Source of the DNA: an uncultured Clostridia bacterium
Lineage (GTDB): Bacteria > Bacillota > Clostridia > TANB77 > CAG-508
Direction: 5' to 3'
Length of the DNA stretch: 48,315 nucleotides
NCBI GenBank assembly: GCA_947628775.1
Contig: CANRBI010000004.1
Coordinates: 1-48,315 of the forward strand
The notes under the pieces were generated by a model. The model worked only from the letters and a program-made list of their open reading frames with translations. It searched no databases and was not told where the DNA came from. Both the position numbers and the translations under genes were made by a program. The number at the start of each line of letters is the position of its first letter. Positions within the stretch are counted from its first letter, which is position 1. Shown here piece by piece: positions 1 to 9,150 of this stretch.

Positions 1-61
1 CGTTTTTTTTATATTTCTATATTTTTTTTATTTTTATGAATTTTATTTGTTAAACAGTCTG

Positions 62-79
62 GTGTGTGTGTGTGTGTGT
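62..79. repeat. (GT)9 dinucleotide repeat
   Basis: Nine uninterrupted GT units. It is a simple repeat in non-coding DNA and could vary in length between strains. Confidence 0.9.
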
Positions 80-357
80 TACAGCTGCAAGGGTTTGCTG
101 GGTTTTGCGTTTTTGTTTTCATATTTTTGTTTTTCCTCCTTTATTTTTTTATGTCTATGTATTCTAATTTATTATTGCATATTTGGTTTTGGGAGTGTAT
201 GAGTTTTGTTCCACTTTTGTTTTGGTTTGGTGTATATTTGGGTGGGTTTTTATTTACTTTTCAGTATTTTCTTTTTGTTTATTACGTTTTTGTTACATTT
301 TTGTTACGGGTTAACAATTGTATTTTTATTTAATAATTTGATATTTTGTTGCATTTT

Positions 358-402
358 AAAAACCTTATTTATCAAACAAAAAGTTTAATAAATAAGGTTT
401 TT
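358..402 (-). terminator. Rho-independent terminator after gerW
   Basis: Arms 358-372 and 388-402 pair almost perfectly around a short A-rich loop. On the minus strand the hairpin ends in a T run. It lies about 57 bases past the gerW stop and closes the recA-to-gerW gene run. Confidence 0.8.
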
Positions 403-459
403 AATTGTGTGAAATTAAAGTTTACTTTAATTATAACTGGTTTTTAATTTTTTGTTTTT

Positions 460-1093
460 TTACATTTCGTCGTCGTTTGTGGGTTCGTTGTATTCGTATT
501 CGTAGGTTACTTCTTCTGGTTCGTTGGTTTGGGGTTCTGGTTTTTTTATTGTTTTTTCTATTCGTTCTGTTATTTTATCTTTTTCGCTTGATTCGCTCAT
601 TTTGTTGTTTTCGTTTTTTTCTTTTTCAGTTTTTTCTTTTTTTCCCATTTTGCTTATTATTTTTTCGGTTTCTTCTTTTTTGTTTTGGATGCATCTGTTC
701 ATCATGTTGTTTGTTTTTTCGATTATGTCTGGGATGTAGTCTAGTAGTTTGTCTATGCTTGATGAGTGGTTTACTGGCATTAGTTTTACGTTTTCTTTTG
801 TTATTACTAGAAATGCTATTGGGTTAATTGTTACTCCTGCTCCGACTTCCTCCTCCAAATGGTAATCTGTATTGGATGTTTTCTTCTTTTTCTACTTTTT
901 TGTATTCGTCTATTGTTTCTCCTTTGAATTCACTTCCTCCTGCTGCAAATCCAAATGATACTTTGGATATTGGGATTATTACTATGTTGTGTGATGTTTC
1001 TATTGGCTCTCCTATTATTGTGTTTACGTCTATCATGTCTTGTATACTGCTCATTGCTGTGGTCATAAGACCTTCTATTGGATGTTCGTTCAT
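460..1093 (-). CDS. gerW: GerW (YtfJ) family spore protein, read through a +1 frameshift at CGG
   Basis: GerW/YtfJ proteins are made during sporulation and are needed for normal spore germination. The first frame (1093 down to codon 84) carries the family's N-terminal half, including VSFGFAAGGSEF and the FGGGS motif. It then meets CGG at 844-842 and would stop five codons later. The second half (GAGVTINPIAFLV, followed by a long charged Glu/Lys-rich tail) lies in the +1 frame. Skipping one C, or reading CGGA as one glycine, joins them into a protein of about 210 residues and restores the conserved GGGSGAG stretch. The tail is longer than in the roughly 150-residue Bacillus protein. A strong AAAGGAGTG ribosome binding site precedes the ATG at 1093. 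It lies downstream of a DUF2953 gene, as ytfJ follows ytfI in Bacillus. A true pseudogene or a sequence error is the alternative. Confidence 0.85.
841..844 (-). other. +1 frameshift site CGGA in gerW
   Basis: Zero-frame codons read AGT-CGG-AGC. Frame is restored by reading CGGA as four bases or by skipping the C and reading GGA (Gly). No homopolymer of C is present, so a simple length error is unlikely. Confidence 0.75.
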
Positions 1094-1178
1094 GTTTTAT
1101 ACACTCCTTTTCTTTTTGGGTTTTTTATAATTATGTATCGTTTTTGGAGTGTTTATACCTTTTTTTGTTATTTTATTT

Positions 1179-1910
1179 TTATTTAGTTGCTTTTAATGGG
1201 GTTGTTTTGTATAGTATGTCATATGGTGGCTTTTGTGCTAGGTCTTTTTTGTTTTTTGTTTTGTAGATTATTTTTATTAGGTTTATTATTTTTATTTCTA
1301 TTGTTCCTTTTAGTTTTATGTTTATTATGTTTTTGTTTTGGTATATTGGGGTTATTGTGTAATTTTTTTGGTTTGTTTGTTTTTTTGTTTTTACTTTTTT
1401 TATTGGTTTGTTTTTGTTTGATTTTGTTTTTGTTGGTTGCTCGTTTTTGGCTATTATTAGTGATAGTGTTGTACTTATTATTGGTATTAGTAGGGCTGTT
1501 AGGGCTGCATTTTCTGTTCCGAGTTCTAGTTTTAGGTCTAGTTCTTTTATTGTTGGTATTATTTTTTTTATTATTTGGGTTATGTTTTTTATTATGTTTC
1601 CTGTTGTTAGGTTGTATTCTTTTTGTAGTGTTTTTATGTTTTTTTTGGTTATTTCTTTTTTTATTTTTTGGATTGTTTTTGAGTTTTGTTGTAGTTTTGT
1701 TAGTTTTTCTTTTGTTATTTTGGTGTTTGTTATTGGTATTTTGTTTAGTATTATTATTTGGATTTTTGCTTTGTAGTTTTCTTGTAGTTTTGTGCTTTTT
1801 GGTTTTTGTTTGTTTGAGAAGTATTCAAGGGTTTTTATTTGTATTTGTATTTTAGCTGTTAGGGCTATGATGGCTAATATGCTTATTATTGCTATTATTG
1901 TGTATACCAT
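1179..1910 (-). CDS. DUF2953 (YtfI-like) membrane-anchored protein
   Basis: This 243-residue protein has an N-terminal membrane helix (about residues 3-20), a Lys-rich middle, a second hydrophobic stretch near 135-155 (ALTALLIPIISTTLSLII), and a C-terminal part with repeated Ile/Lys beta-like pattern. The layout and its position next to gerW match the DUF2953 family, which sits beside ytfJ in many spore formers. The family's biochemical role is unknown; a link to sporulation is inferred from the neighbour. A GAAGAAGG-like site precedes the ATG. The gene is about 85 bases upstream of gerW and probably co-transcribed with it. The call rests on context plus topology more than on a sharp motif. 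Confidence 0.65.
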   Translation of the reverse strand: MVYTIIAIISILAIIALTAKIQIQIKTLEYFSNKQKPKSTKLQENYKAKIQIIILNKIPITNTKITKEKLTKLQQNSKTIQKIKKEITKKNIKTLQKEYNLTTGNIIKNITQIIKKIIPTIKELDLKLELGTENAALTALLIPIISTTLSLIIAKNEQPTKTKSNKNKPIKKVKTKKQTNQKNYTITPIYQNKNIINIKLKGTIEIKIINLIKIIYKTKNKKDLAQKPPYDILYKTTPLKATK

Positions 1911-2010
1911 TTTTTTCGCCTTCTTCCTTTTATGTAGTTTTTTTTAGTTTTTCCATTTTTTTCTTGTTTTAAACATTGTTTGGGTTTTTAAAGGCGTTTT
2001 TATATATAAA

Positions 2011-2050
2011 AATAGAAAATATTACTTTGTATTGTGTAATATTTTCTATT
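2011..2050 (-). terminator. Hairpin terminator after scpA
   Basis: Perfect 14-bp arms (2011-2024 and 2037-2050) start 9 bases past the scpA stop and are followed on the minus strand by a T-rich stretch. It separates recA-recX-scpA from DUF2953-gerW. Confidence 0.7.
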
Positions 2051-2058
2051 TTGTGTTT

Positions 2059-2802
2059 TTATTTTTTTTCTACTGTTATGTCTCCAAATGTTTCTGTTTG
2101 TGTTGTTTGTACTTTGTTGCGTCTTGAGAGTTCTAGTAGTCCGCTGAATGCTGTTACTACTTCTTGTTTGTTGCGTTTGTTTATTGAGAATATTTTGTTG
2201 AATACAAATTTTTTTTGTTTTACTAGGATTTTGAACATTTCTTTTACTTTGCTTGCTACTGTATAGTTTTCTGTTATTGCTATTTTTTCTATGTTTTTGG
2301 CGTTTTCGTTTAGTTTTTGGCTTGTTCTTTCTACTAGTTTTTCGTATATTTCTGGTATTGTTTTGGTGTTATATTCTTTTTCTAGTTTTTGGTTTGGTAA
2401 TTGTATTGTTTCTGGTTGTTTTTGTATTCGTTTTGAGTATGTTGTATAGCTTTCTTTGAGTTTTTTGGTTATTTCTTTGTATTTTTTGTATTCTATTATT
2501 CTTCTTATTAGTTCTTCTTCTGTTAGTTCTTCGGTTTCTTCTTCTTGTTTTGGTAGTAGTTTTTTGGATTTTAGGTATAGTAATGAGGAGGCCATTACTA
2601 GGAATTCACTTGCGATTTCTAGGTTTAGTTCTTCCATGGCATTTAGGTATTGTATGTATTGGTCTGTTATTTGTGTTAGGTTTATGTCATAGATGTCCAT
2701 TTTGTTTTTTTCGATTAGGTATGTTAGTAGGTCTAGTGGTCCTTCGAATTTGTCTATTTTTATTGAGTATTTTTTTGATTGTAGTGTTAGTATGTTTGGC
2801 AT
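2059..2802 (-). CDS. scpA: Segregation and condensation protein A (kleisin)
   Basis: ScpA is the kleisin subunit that bridges the SMC dimer and binds ScpB in the chromosome condensin complex. The 247-residue protein begins with the family signature FEGPLDLLTYLIEKNKMDIYDI (about residues 19-40), continues with the FLVMASSLLYLKSKKLLP segment that packs against the SMC neck, and ends in a winged-helix region containing VTAFSGLLELSRRNKV. The start lies two bases after the recX stop, and the ribosome binding site (GGAAGAAGG) lies inside the end of recX, so the two are translationally coupled. The usual partner scpB is not next to it: a terminator and then DUF2953 follow. Confidence 0.95.
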   Translation of the reverse strand: MPNILTLQSKKYSIKIDKFEGPLDLLTYLIEKNKMDIYDINLTQITDQYIQYLNAMEELNLEIASEFLVMASSLLYLKSKKLLPKQEEETEELTEEELIRRIIEYKKYKEITKKLKESYTTYSKRIQKQPETIQLPNQKLEKEYNTKTIPEIYEKLVERTSQKLNENAKNIEKIAITENYTVASKVKEMFKILVKQKKFVFNKIFSINKRNKQEVVTAFSGLLELSRRNKVQTTQTETFGDITVEKK

Positions 2803-2804
2803 TT

Positions 2805-3254
2805 TTATCCTTCTTCCTCTATTACTTTATCGATGTTTTCTTTTTGGTATCCTTTTTTTATTAGGTATTGTTTAATTTCTTCTGTTTCCATTGTTGCTTG
2901 TTTTTTGTGTATTATGTTTTTTATTGATTTTTGTTCATATTGGTTTAGTTCTTCTTTGTTTTCGTAGGTATAATCTTCTATGTCGTCTTTTTTTATTCCT
3001 TTTGTTTGGAGTTTGTATGTTAGTTCTTTTATTGATAGGTTTTTTAGTTGTTTGTAGTTGTTTATTGTTTTTTCGATGTATTCGGTGTCATTTATGTATT
3101 TGGCTTCTTTTAGGTAGTCTATTATGTCGTCTAGTAGCTCTGGGTTTATTGTTTTTTCGTATTTTGTGCGTATTTCTTGCTCTGTTCTTTTTTTGTATAG
3201 TATGTATTTTAGGATTTTTGTTTTTTGTTCATCAAATTCTTCTACTGTGTACAT
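2805..3254 (-). CDS. recX: Regulatory protein RecX
   Basis: RecX binds RecA filaments and limits or remodels recombinase activity. The 149-residue protein consists of three helical repeats with the family spacing: ILKYILYKKRTEQEIRTKY, then IIDYLKEAKYINDTEYIEKT, then IKELTYKLQTKGIKKDDIE and a final IKQYLIKKGYQKENI. It follows recA by 16 bases, the usual recA-recX arrangement, and is tightly coupled to scpA. It shares the recA promoter and so probably its damage response. It contains an in-frame CGC arginine codon (in EIRTKY), which shows that part of the CGN box still means arginine in this genome. Confidence 0.9.
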   Translation of the reverse strand: MYTVEEFDEQKTKILKYILYKKRTEQEIRTKYEKTINPELLDDIIDYLKEAKYINDTEYIEKTINNYKQLKNLSIKELTYKLQTKGIKKDDIEDYTYENKEELNQYEQKSIKNIIHKKQATMETEEIKQYLIKKGYQKENIDKVIEEEG

Positions 3255-3270
3255 TGCTACTCCTTTGTTT

Positions 3271-4311
3271 TTATTCTTCTTCTATTTCTGGTATTTCTTC
3301 GCCTAGGCTTTGTTCAAATGCTTTGGCTACATTGTCTCTTACTTTGTGTTCTACTTCTGCTAGTATTTCTGGGTTTTCTTTTAGGTATTTTTTTACGTTT
3401 TCTCTTCCTTGGCCTATTCTTTCGCCATTGTAGCTGAACCATGATCCACTTTTTTCTATTATGTCTAGATTTACTGCTATATCTAGTATGTTGCCTTCTT
3501 TTGATATTCCTTCGCCATATATTATGTCGAATTCTGCTTCTCTGAATGGTGGTGCTACTTTGTTTTTGACTACTTTGACTCTTGTTCTGCTTCCTTTTAT
3601 TTCACCATCTTGTTTTATGTTTTCGATTCTTCTTATGTCTAGTCTTACTGAGGCATAGAATTTTAGGGCTCTTCCTCCTGTTGTTGTTTCTGGGTTTCCA
3701 AACATTACTCCTATTTTTTCTCTTAGTTGGTTTATGAATATTAGTACTGTTTTTGATTTGTTTATTGCTCCTGCTAGTTTTCTTAGTGCTTGTGACATTA
3801 GCCTTGCTTGTAAGCCCATGTGTGAGTCTCCCATGTCTCCATCTATTTCGGCTTTTGGTACTAGGGCTGCTACTGAGTCTACTACTATTACGTCTAGAGC
3901 TCCGCTTCTTACTAAGCTTTCTGTTATTTCTAGTGCTTGTTCTCCTGTGTCTGGTTGTGATACTATTAAATTATCTATGTCTACTCCTAGTTTTTTAGAG
4001 TATACTGGGTCTAGTGCGTGTTCTGCATCTATGAATGCTACTTCGCCTCCCATTTTTTGGGCTTCTGCTATTATGTGTAGTGCTAGTGTTGTTTTTCCTG
4101 ATGATTCTGGCCCATATATTTCTATTATTCTTCCTCTTGGTACTCCTCCTATTCCTAGTGCAATGTCTAAGCTTAGTGCTCCTGTTGGGATTGCTTCTAC
4201 TTCCATTGCTTTGAATTCTCCTAGTTTCATTACTGATCCTTTTCCATATTGTTTTTCAATTTGACTCATTGCTGCTTCTAGCGCTTTTCTTTTTTCTGTG
4301 TTTTCTTCCAT
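3271..4311 (-). CDS. recA: Recombinase RecA
   Basis: RecA forms ATP-dependent filaments on single-stranded DNA, catalyses strand exchange and triggers LexA self-cleavage. The 346-residue length is normal. Walker A is GPESSGKT at 67-74; the Walker B region reads [13 protein letters not shown]; the [19 protein letters not shown] segment covers DNA-binding loop 2. The tail is acidic (EIPEIEEE), as in many Firmicutes. It heads the recA-recX-scpA run, with a consensus promoter at 4355-4382 and a candidate SOS operator between promoter and start. Arginines are almost all AGA; there is no in-frame CGG. Confidence 0.99.
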   Translation of the reverse strand: MEENTEKRKALEAAMSQIEKQYGKGSVMKLGEFKAMEVEAIPTGALSLDIALGIGGVPRGRIIEIYGPESSGKTTLALHIIAEAQKMGGEVAFIDAEHALDPVYSKKLGVDIDNLIVSQPDTGEQALEITESLVRSGALDVIVVDSVAALVPKAEIDGDMGDSHMGLQARLMSQALRKLAGAINKSKTVLIFINQLREKIGVMFGNPETTTGGRALKFYASVRLDIRRIENIKQDGEIKGSRTRVKVVKNKVAPPFREAEFDIIYGEGISKEGNILDIAVNLDIIEKSGSWFSYNGERIGQGRENVKKYLKENPEILAEVEHKVRDNVAKAFEQSLGEEIPEIEEE

Positions 4312-4333
4312 TTTATCCTCCTTATTTTTATAT

Positions 4334-4345
4334 AAACTTTTGTTT
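4334..4345. promoter_or_regulatory. Candidate SOS (LexA) operator of recA
   Basis: The palindrome AAAC-N4-GTTT lies just after the recA -10 element. The same 13 bases (CAAACAAAAGTTT) occur at the lexA promoter. The spacing resembles the GAAC-N4-GTTC box of Gram-positive LexA but with A and T at the ends. Function is inferred from the shared position at the two expected SOS genes. Confidence 0.45.
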
Positions 4346-4354
4346 GCTGTTTTT

Positions 4355-4382
4355 ATTATATACCAAATTTTTGTTTTGTCAA
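4355..4382 (-). promoter_or_regulatory. SigA-type promoter of recA
   Basis: Minus strand TTGACA at 4382-4377 and TATAAT at 4360-4355 with a 16-base spacer. It lies about 45 bases before the recA start. Confidence 0.8.
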
Positions 4383-4397
4383 GACTTTTTTTAAAAT

Positions 4398-5972
4398 TTA
4401 TTTGTACCAGTTTGTTATGTTATAAAATATGTTGTACCAGTTTGGGGTTACATCTCCTATAAGGCTTGTGCTGTAGGCTACTGTGAATTTGTTGTTGTAT
4501 AGGCTGATGTATGGTACGTCATCTTTGTATATTTCTGCTAGTCTTTTATATCTTTGTTTTAGTGTTTCTTCATCTGTTGTGTTTTTTACTTCGTTTAAGA
4601 TGTTTGTTGTTTCTTCATTTACATAGTTTGCCATGTTGTTTGGTCCTAAAAATGTGGTTAGGTTTGGACTTTGTGATAGGTTTATGCTACATAGTATCAT
4701 GTCATAGTTTTTGGTGTTTATGGCGTTATAGTATTGGTCGTCTGGTAGTTGTACTATGTTTATTGTTATTCCTTGTGCTGCTAGTTGTGATTGTATGTTT
4801 TGTGCTACTAGTACTCTTGATTGGTCACTTGCTTTTACTGCTAGGCTTAGTTCTAGTCTTTGTGTTTTGTAGTTTTCGGTTTTTTGCCATCTTCCTCCTC
4901 TTAAAATCCAGCCATTTTCTTGTAGTATTTGTTTTGCTTGGTCTGGGTTGTAACCGGCACTTGCTTCTTCTTCTTGATATACCCATGTTCCATAGTCTAG
5001 TGGGAAGCTTGATGTGAAGTATTTGCTTCCAAATATGTTTGCTACTATGTTTGTTTTGTCTATTGAGTATGATATTGCTTTTCTTACTTCTTTTTTTGAT
5101 AGGAAGTAGTTTGCTTGGTTTAGTGCTATGAAGTCATGTTCTCTTCCTTTTAGTTCTTTTTTGGCATATCCTATTGTTCCTATATATTCTTCTAGGTTGC
5201 TGTTTTGTGTGTCTATTATATCTATATTTCCCATTTTAAAGCTGTTGTATAGTTCTCCTAGTGATGAGTATAGGTTTACTGTGATTTTTGTTAGTATTGG
5301 TTCTTCGTCTGTTTCTCTCCAGTTATTATTTTTTTCTAGTGTTAGGTATGTTGATTGGACATCTGTGTATTTGTACATTCCTGTTCCTATTGGGACTATT
5401 CCTTCTGAGAAGTCTTTGTCTAGGTAAAATTGGTTTGACATTATTGGGAATGTTAGGTTGTATTCAAAAAATGGTACTTCGGTGTCTAGGTATATTTGTA
5501 GTGTGTAGTCATCTACTATTTCTATGTTTGTTATGTGCTGGACATTGCTTGAGTAGATTGAGTCTATACTTTTTAGTTTTTCTATTGTGAATTTTACGTC
5601 ATCTGATGTGAATTTTTCGCCGTCTGCCCATCTTATGTTTTCTTTTAGTTTTATTATATATGTTGTGTCATTTTGTTTTGCCCATTCTTCTGCTAAGCAA
5701 CCTTCTGCTTTGTAGTCTGATGTTAGTGTTATTAGTGGTTCATATATTAGTTTTGAGATGTCTTGTACGTTTCTGTTTTTGCTTATTAATGGGTTTGTGC
5801 TGTCTAGTGATGCTATTCCTAGTGTTATTTCTGTTACTTTTTGTTGTTCTGTTTTTATTTGTGTATGTTGCTTTTCTTCTTGTTTTTCTTCTGTTTTTAT
5901 TTTGTAAATTGCAAAAATCATTATTCCTATTACAAATATGGCAAATACATATTTAAAAAAATTTGATTTCAT
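4398..5972 (-). CDS. Peptide/nickel-type ABC transporter substrate-binding protein (SBP family 5)
   Basis: This is a 524-residue extracellular binding protein of the OppA/DppA family, which delivers peptides or similar ligands to an ABC importer. After an N-terminal helix (about 8-25) comes the family-5 fold: [16 protein letters not shown], then [25 protein letters not shown] (the typical WxDGxxxTxxDV motif) and [15 protein letters not shown]. There is no lipobox cysteine after the helix, so it is probably held by an uncleaved membrane helix or released, not lipid-anchored. No transporter subunits sit beside it, so it is an orphan here; a full opp operon lies at 33.8-38.8 kb. The ligand cannot be told from sequence. 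Confidence 0.88.
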   Translation of the reverse strand: MKSNFFKYVFAIFVIGIMIFAIYKIKTEEKQEEKQHTQIKTEQQKVTEITLGIASLDSTNPLISKNRNVQDISKLIYEPLITLTSDYKAEGCLAEEWAKQNDTTYIIKLKENIRWADGEKFTSDDVKFTIEKLKSIDSIYSSNVQHITNIEIVDDYTLQIYLDTEVPFFEYNLTFPIMSNQFYLDKDFSEGIVPIGTGMYKYTDVQSTYLTLEKNNNWRETDEEPILTKITVNLYSSLGELYNSFKMGNIDIIDTQNSNLEEYIGTIGYAKKELKGREHDFIALNQANYFLSKKEVRKAISYSIDKTNIVANIFGSKYFTSSFPLDYGTWVYQEEEASAGYNPDQAKQILQENGWILRGGRWQKTENYKTQRLELSLAVKASDQSRVLVAQNIQSQLAAQGITINIVQLPDDQYYNAINTKNYDMILCSINLSQSPNLTTFLGPNNMANYVNEETTNILNEVKNTTDEETLKQRYKRLAEIYKDDVPYISLYNNKFTVAYSTSLIGDVTPNWYNIFYNITNWYK

Positions 5973-6077
5973 TTTTCACCTCTATCTTATGTTGTTATCA
6001 TACATTATATTGTAAAATTTTTCAAGGTTTTATTGAATTTTTTTGAATTTTTAGGACATAATAATTTTGGTGATTTT

Positions 6078-6753
6078 ATGGAGAATAAAAATTTTAAAGA
6101 TAATAAATTTGTTTGGATTGGTTTTGTTGTTTTGGCTGTTTTAGCTGTTTTGGTTTTTTTGGTTTTTGGTAGTCGAAATGGGGATGAACGGTAATGATGG
6201 TTATGTTGCTGAGAGGAGTAGCTCTTCTTCTAATGTTTCTGATGAAAATAATGATACTGATTCTTCTAATTCTGTAGATAGTGCTACTCCTCCGCCTGAA
6301 ACTCAGGTTGCTGTTTTTTCTACTAAGATTTATACTAAAGAGGCTGCGAGACAAAATAATATGAATATTACAGTTTCTAAGCTTAATGGTCATGTTGTTA
6401 AAAATGGTGAGACTTTTTCTTTTTGTGATACTTTGGGGCCTTCTTCTTCTGATGAGGGTTATCAAAAGGCTGATATTTTTGATAATAATGGTAATAAGAA
6501 AAAGGGTTTGGGTGGTGGTAATTGCCAGATAAGTTCTACTTTGTATAATGCTGTAATTGCTACTCCTGGTTTAGATGTTGTTGAGAGACATTCTCATAGT
6601 AATTATGTTCCTTATATTCAAAAGGGTAAAGATGCTGCTGTTGCTTATGGGAGTTATGATTTTAAGTTTGTAAATCATTCTGGTAAGGATATTAAGCTAT
6701 TATTTGAGGTTACTGCTGATTTGGTTACTTCTAGTATTGTTCAGATTGGTTAG
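6078..6753 (+). CDS. VanW-like protein, read through a +1 frameshift at CGG
   Basis: VanW-domain proteins occur in vancomycin-resistance clusters and widely in Firmicutes cell-surface proteins; their activity is not established. From ATG 6078 the zero frame encodes a short charged start and a membrane helix (about residues 11-30), then reaches CGG at 6189 followed at once by TAA. The +1 frame continues with a Ser/Asn/Asp-rich linker and a VanW domain: FSTKIYTKEAARQNNM, VKNGETFSFCDTLGP and LGGGNCQISSTLYNAV with the conserved GGGxCQxS motif. Reading CGGT as glycine joins both into about 224 residues. Without the shift only a 37-residue membrane peptide is made. A TTG at 6166 could start the second frame, but it lacks a ribosome binding site and would lose the membrane anchor. 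Its stop overlaps that of the convergent carboxypeptidase gene. Confidence 0.8.
6189..6192 (+). other. +1 frameshift site CGGT in the VanW-like gene
   Basis: Zero frame reads GAA-CGG-TAA, so a stop follows CGG directly. Skipping the C or four-base reading of CGGT gives glycine and enters the frame of the VanW domain. Confidence 0.75.
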
Positions 6754-8009
6754 CTTCTGAGTAGGTCTACCCAGCTGTATATTACTTTTTTGGACATTGT
6801 GAATATGCTTAGTTTTTCTATGTTTGTTTTTGCTACTAGATTTACTGTTGCAAGTGTTTTGCCGTCTAAAGTAAATGTTGCTTCTCCTATTTTTTGCCCT
6901 GCTAAGATTGGTGCTGATATTGTTTCTGGTAGTTGTATTGTTTGTTCTATTTGACTGTCTTTTCCTTTTTCTATTAGTGCTCCACTGTTGTTTTCTAGTA
7001 TTACTTCTGTTTGATTTTTTGTTCCTTTTAGTACTTTTATTGTTTGTATTGCATCTCCTTTGTTTCCGAAACTTTTAAATGTAAATTTTCCGAAGCCGTA
7101 GTCTAGTAGTTTTTGTGCTTCACTAAATCTTATTTTTGTTGTTGGTGCTTTCATTATTACTGCTATTAGTGATAGTCCGTCTCGTGTTGCACTTGCTGAT
7201 AGGTTGTATAGTGCTAGTGATGTTGAGCCTGTTTTTAGTCCTGTTGCTCCTTTGTATGTTTTTATTAGTTTGTTTGTGTTTGATAGTTGGGATTTGCCGT
7301 CTCTTAATGTGTCCATCCATATTGTTGTGTATTTTGTTACTTCTGGGTATTTGTTTAGTAGTTCTCTTGACATTAGTGCTATGTCATTACTTGATGTTAC
7401 ATGTCCGTCTTCGTCTAGTCCATGACAGTTTTTGAATGTTGTGTCTTTCATTCCTAGTTCTTTTGCTTTGTCATTCATTTTTTGTACAAATGCTTCTTCT
7501 GATCCTGCTATGTATTCTGCCATTGCTACTACACAGTCATTTGCTGAGTTGACACATATTGCTTTTAGCATTTCGTCTACTGTTAGTGTTTCTCTTGGGT
7601 CTAGCCATATTTGGGATCCTCCCATTGATGATGCATTTTCTGAACATGGTACATTGTCTGTTAGTGATATTTGCTGGTTTGAGATTGCTTCCATTATTAA
7701 TAATATGCTCATTACTTTTGTGACTGATGCTGGACGTAGTTGTTCGTGAATGTTGTGACTGTATAGGATTTGACCTGTTGTTTGTTCTATTAGGATTGCT
7801 GAACCTGATTCTAGGTTTAGGCTGTTTTCGTTTTCTGGTTCTGTTGCGGTTTGAGTTGTGTTTGCATTTGTTTCTATTGTGTCTGTTGTCCATATATATG
7901 ATTCTGAACTTGTTGCTAGACTTTTGTTGAATGTGAAGATATAAATTATTATTGTTATGAGTGTGAGTGTGGAAATATACTTATTGATTTTTTTCATGTT
8001 TACCTCCAT
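6750..8009 (-). CDS. D-alanyl-D-alanine carboxypeptidase (DacF/PBP5 type)
   Basis: Class C-type low-molecular-weight penicillin-binding proteins of this family remove the terminal D-Ala from peptidoglycan stem peptides outside the membrane. The 419-residue protein has an N-terminal signal or anchor segment (about 12-32), then the three serine-peptidase motifs: SxxK as SVTK in LRPASVTKVMS, SxN as SAN in CVNSANDC, and KTG in GLKTGSTSLA. A C-terminal beta domain of PBP5 type follows. It is convergent with the VanW-like gene, with a 4-base overlap of the stops, and ddl lies just upstream on the same strand, so this block concerns D-Ala-D-Ala metabolism. It may be sporulation-related like DacF, but that cannot be decided here. 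Confidence 0.93.
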   Translation of the reverse strand: MEVNMKKINKYISTLTLITIIIYIFTFNKSLATSSESYIWTTDTIETNANTTQTATEPENENSLNLESGSAILIEQTTGQILYSHNIHEQLRPASVTKVMSILLIMEAISNQQISLTDNVPCSENASSMGGSQIWLDPRETLTVDEMLKAICVNSANDCVVAMAEYIAGSEEAFVQKMNDKAKELGMKDTTFKNCHGLDEDGHVTSSNDIALMSRELLNKYPEVTKYTTIWMDTLRDGKSQLSNTNKLIKTYKGATGLKTGSTSLALYNLSASATRDGLSLIAVIMKAPTTKIRFSEAQKLLDYGFGKFTFKSFGNKGDAIQTIKVLKGTKNQTEVILENNSGALIEKGKDSQIEQTIQLPETISAPILAGQKIGEATFTLDGKTLATVNLVAKTNIEKLSIFTMSKKVIYSWVDLLRS

Positions 8010-8049
8010 ATTTTTAATTTTATTAAAATATATGTTGGTGTTTTTCTTT

Positions 8050-9072
8050 TTATTCTTGTATGCTTAGTGTTATTATTTCATCTAGTAGTTCTGTGTATTT
8101 TAGTCCTGTTTTTTCGAATAGTTGTGGATACATGCTTATGTTTGTGAAGCCTGGTAGTGTGTTTATTTCGTTTATGTAGATTTCGTTTGTTTGTTCTTGT
8201 ATGAAAAAGTCTACTCGTGATAGTCCTTTGCCATTTATTGCTTTGAATGCTTTTATGGCTTGTTTTTGTATTTCTTTTGTTTGTTCTTCTGTTATGTTTG
8301 CTGGTATTATTGTTTTTGAGCTTGTGTTTTTGTATTTTGCATCATAGCTGTAGAATTCTTCTGCTGGTTGTATTTCTCCTATACATGATGCTTTTACTTC
8401 TTCGTTTCCTAGTACTGCACATTCTACTTCTTTTCCTTTTATTTCTTCTTCTATTAGTATTTTGTTGTCATATTTTGATGCATATTCTATGTGTTGTTTT
8501 AATTCTTGTTCATTTTTTGCTTTGTTTATTCCTACACTTGAGCCTGAGTTTGATGGTTTTATAAACATTGGATATTGTAGATTTTTTGTGATTTTGTTTA
8601 TGCATTCTTGTAAGGTTAGTTGTTCTTCGTTTAGGTTGCTGTCTATGTATATGTAGTTTTCTTTGTTTTTTCTTATGTATTGGCATTTTGCTTGTTTTAG
8701 TCCTGCTTTTTGGAATATTATTTTTGTGTATACTTTATCCATTCCTATGCTTGATGCTAGTACTCCACAGCCTATGTATGGTATTTTTAGTAGTTCTAGT
8801 AGTCCTTGTATTGTTCCATCTTCTCCATATAGTCCGTGTAGTACTGGAAATATTATTTGTAAGTTTTTTAGGTAGCTTATTATGTTTTCGATTTTTTCTT
8901 GTTTGCCAGGTTTTTCTTGTTTGTACCATTCTCCTTTTTGGTCTATGTATATTGGATATATTTCGTATTTTTGTTTATTTAGGTTTTGGATTATTGATGT
9001 TGCTGATTTTATTGAGATTTCATGTTCTGTTGACATGCCTCCATATATTACTCCTAGTTTGATTTTGTTCAT
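8050..9072 (-). CDS. ddl: D-alanine--D-alanine ligase
   Basis: Ddl is the cytosolic ATP-grasp enzyme that joins two D-alanines for the peptidoglycan precursor. The 340-residue protein starts with the family motif VIYGGMSTEHEISIKSA (about 8-24), has LHGLYGEDGTIQGLLE, the ATP-grasp MFIKPSNSGSSVGI segment, and ends with the metal and substrate region INEINTLPGFTNISMYPQL. The Tyr in GLYGEDG fits normal D-Ala-D-Ala specificity over D-Ala-D-Lac. It is separated from lexA by a terminator and lies 40 bases before the carboxypeptidase gene, probably in one transcript with it. Confidence 0.97.
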   Translation of the reverse strand: MNKIKLGVIYGGMSTEHEISIKSATSIIQNLNKQKYEIYPIYIDQKGEWYKQEKPGKQEKIENIISYLKNLQIIFPVLHGLYGEDGTIQGLLELLKIPYIGCGVLASSIGMDKVYTKIIFQKAGLKQAKCQYIRKNKENYIYIDSNLNEEQLTLQECINKITKNLQYPMFIKPSNSGSSVGINKAKNEQELKQHIEYASKYDNKILIEEEIKGKEVECAVLGNEEVKASCIGEIQPAEEFYSYDAKYKNTSSKTIIPANITEEQTKEIQKQAIKAFKAINGKGLSRVDFFIQEQTNEIYINEINTLPGFTNISMYPQLFEKTGLKYTELLDEIITLSIQE

Positions 9073-9095
9073 TTTTTTCCTCCTTTTATATAAAA

Positions 9096-9137
9096 AATCA
9101 CCCTTTTGGTGTATTTTATTCCACTTTGGGGTGATTT
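9096..9137 (-). terminator. Terminator after lexA
   Basis: Arms AAATCACCC (9096-9104) and GGGTGATTT (9129-9137) form a hairpin followed on the minus strand by a T run. It ends lexA before ddl. Confidence 0.75.
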
Positions 9138-9150
9138 ATGATTTTTGTTT

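Larger units (their letters stand above)
1..459. other. Gene-free left edge
   Basis: No protein gene is supportable here. The T/G-rich plus strand gives Leu/Phe/Val-rich open frames that look like composition artefacts. The stretch holds a (GT)9 run and the terminator that follows gerW; otherwise I see nothing recognisable. Confidence 0.6.

Noticed and set aside
64..388. Plus-strand open frames at the left edge
   Set aside because: Composed of Leu/Phe/Val/Cys runs over T/G-rich DNA and a GT repeat, with no ribosome binding site and no family resemblance.
6166..6753. Independent VanW-like gene starting at TTG 6166
   Set aside because: No ribosome binding site, and the upstream frame supplies the expected membrane anchor directly joined at CGG.
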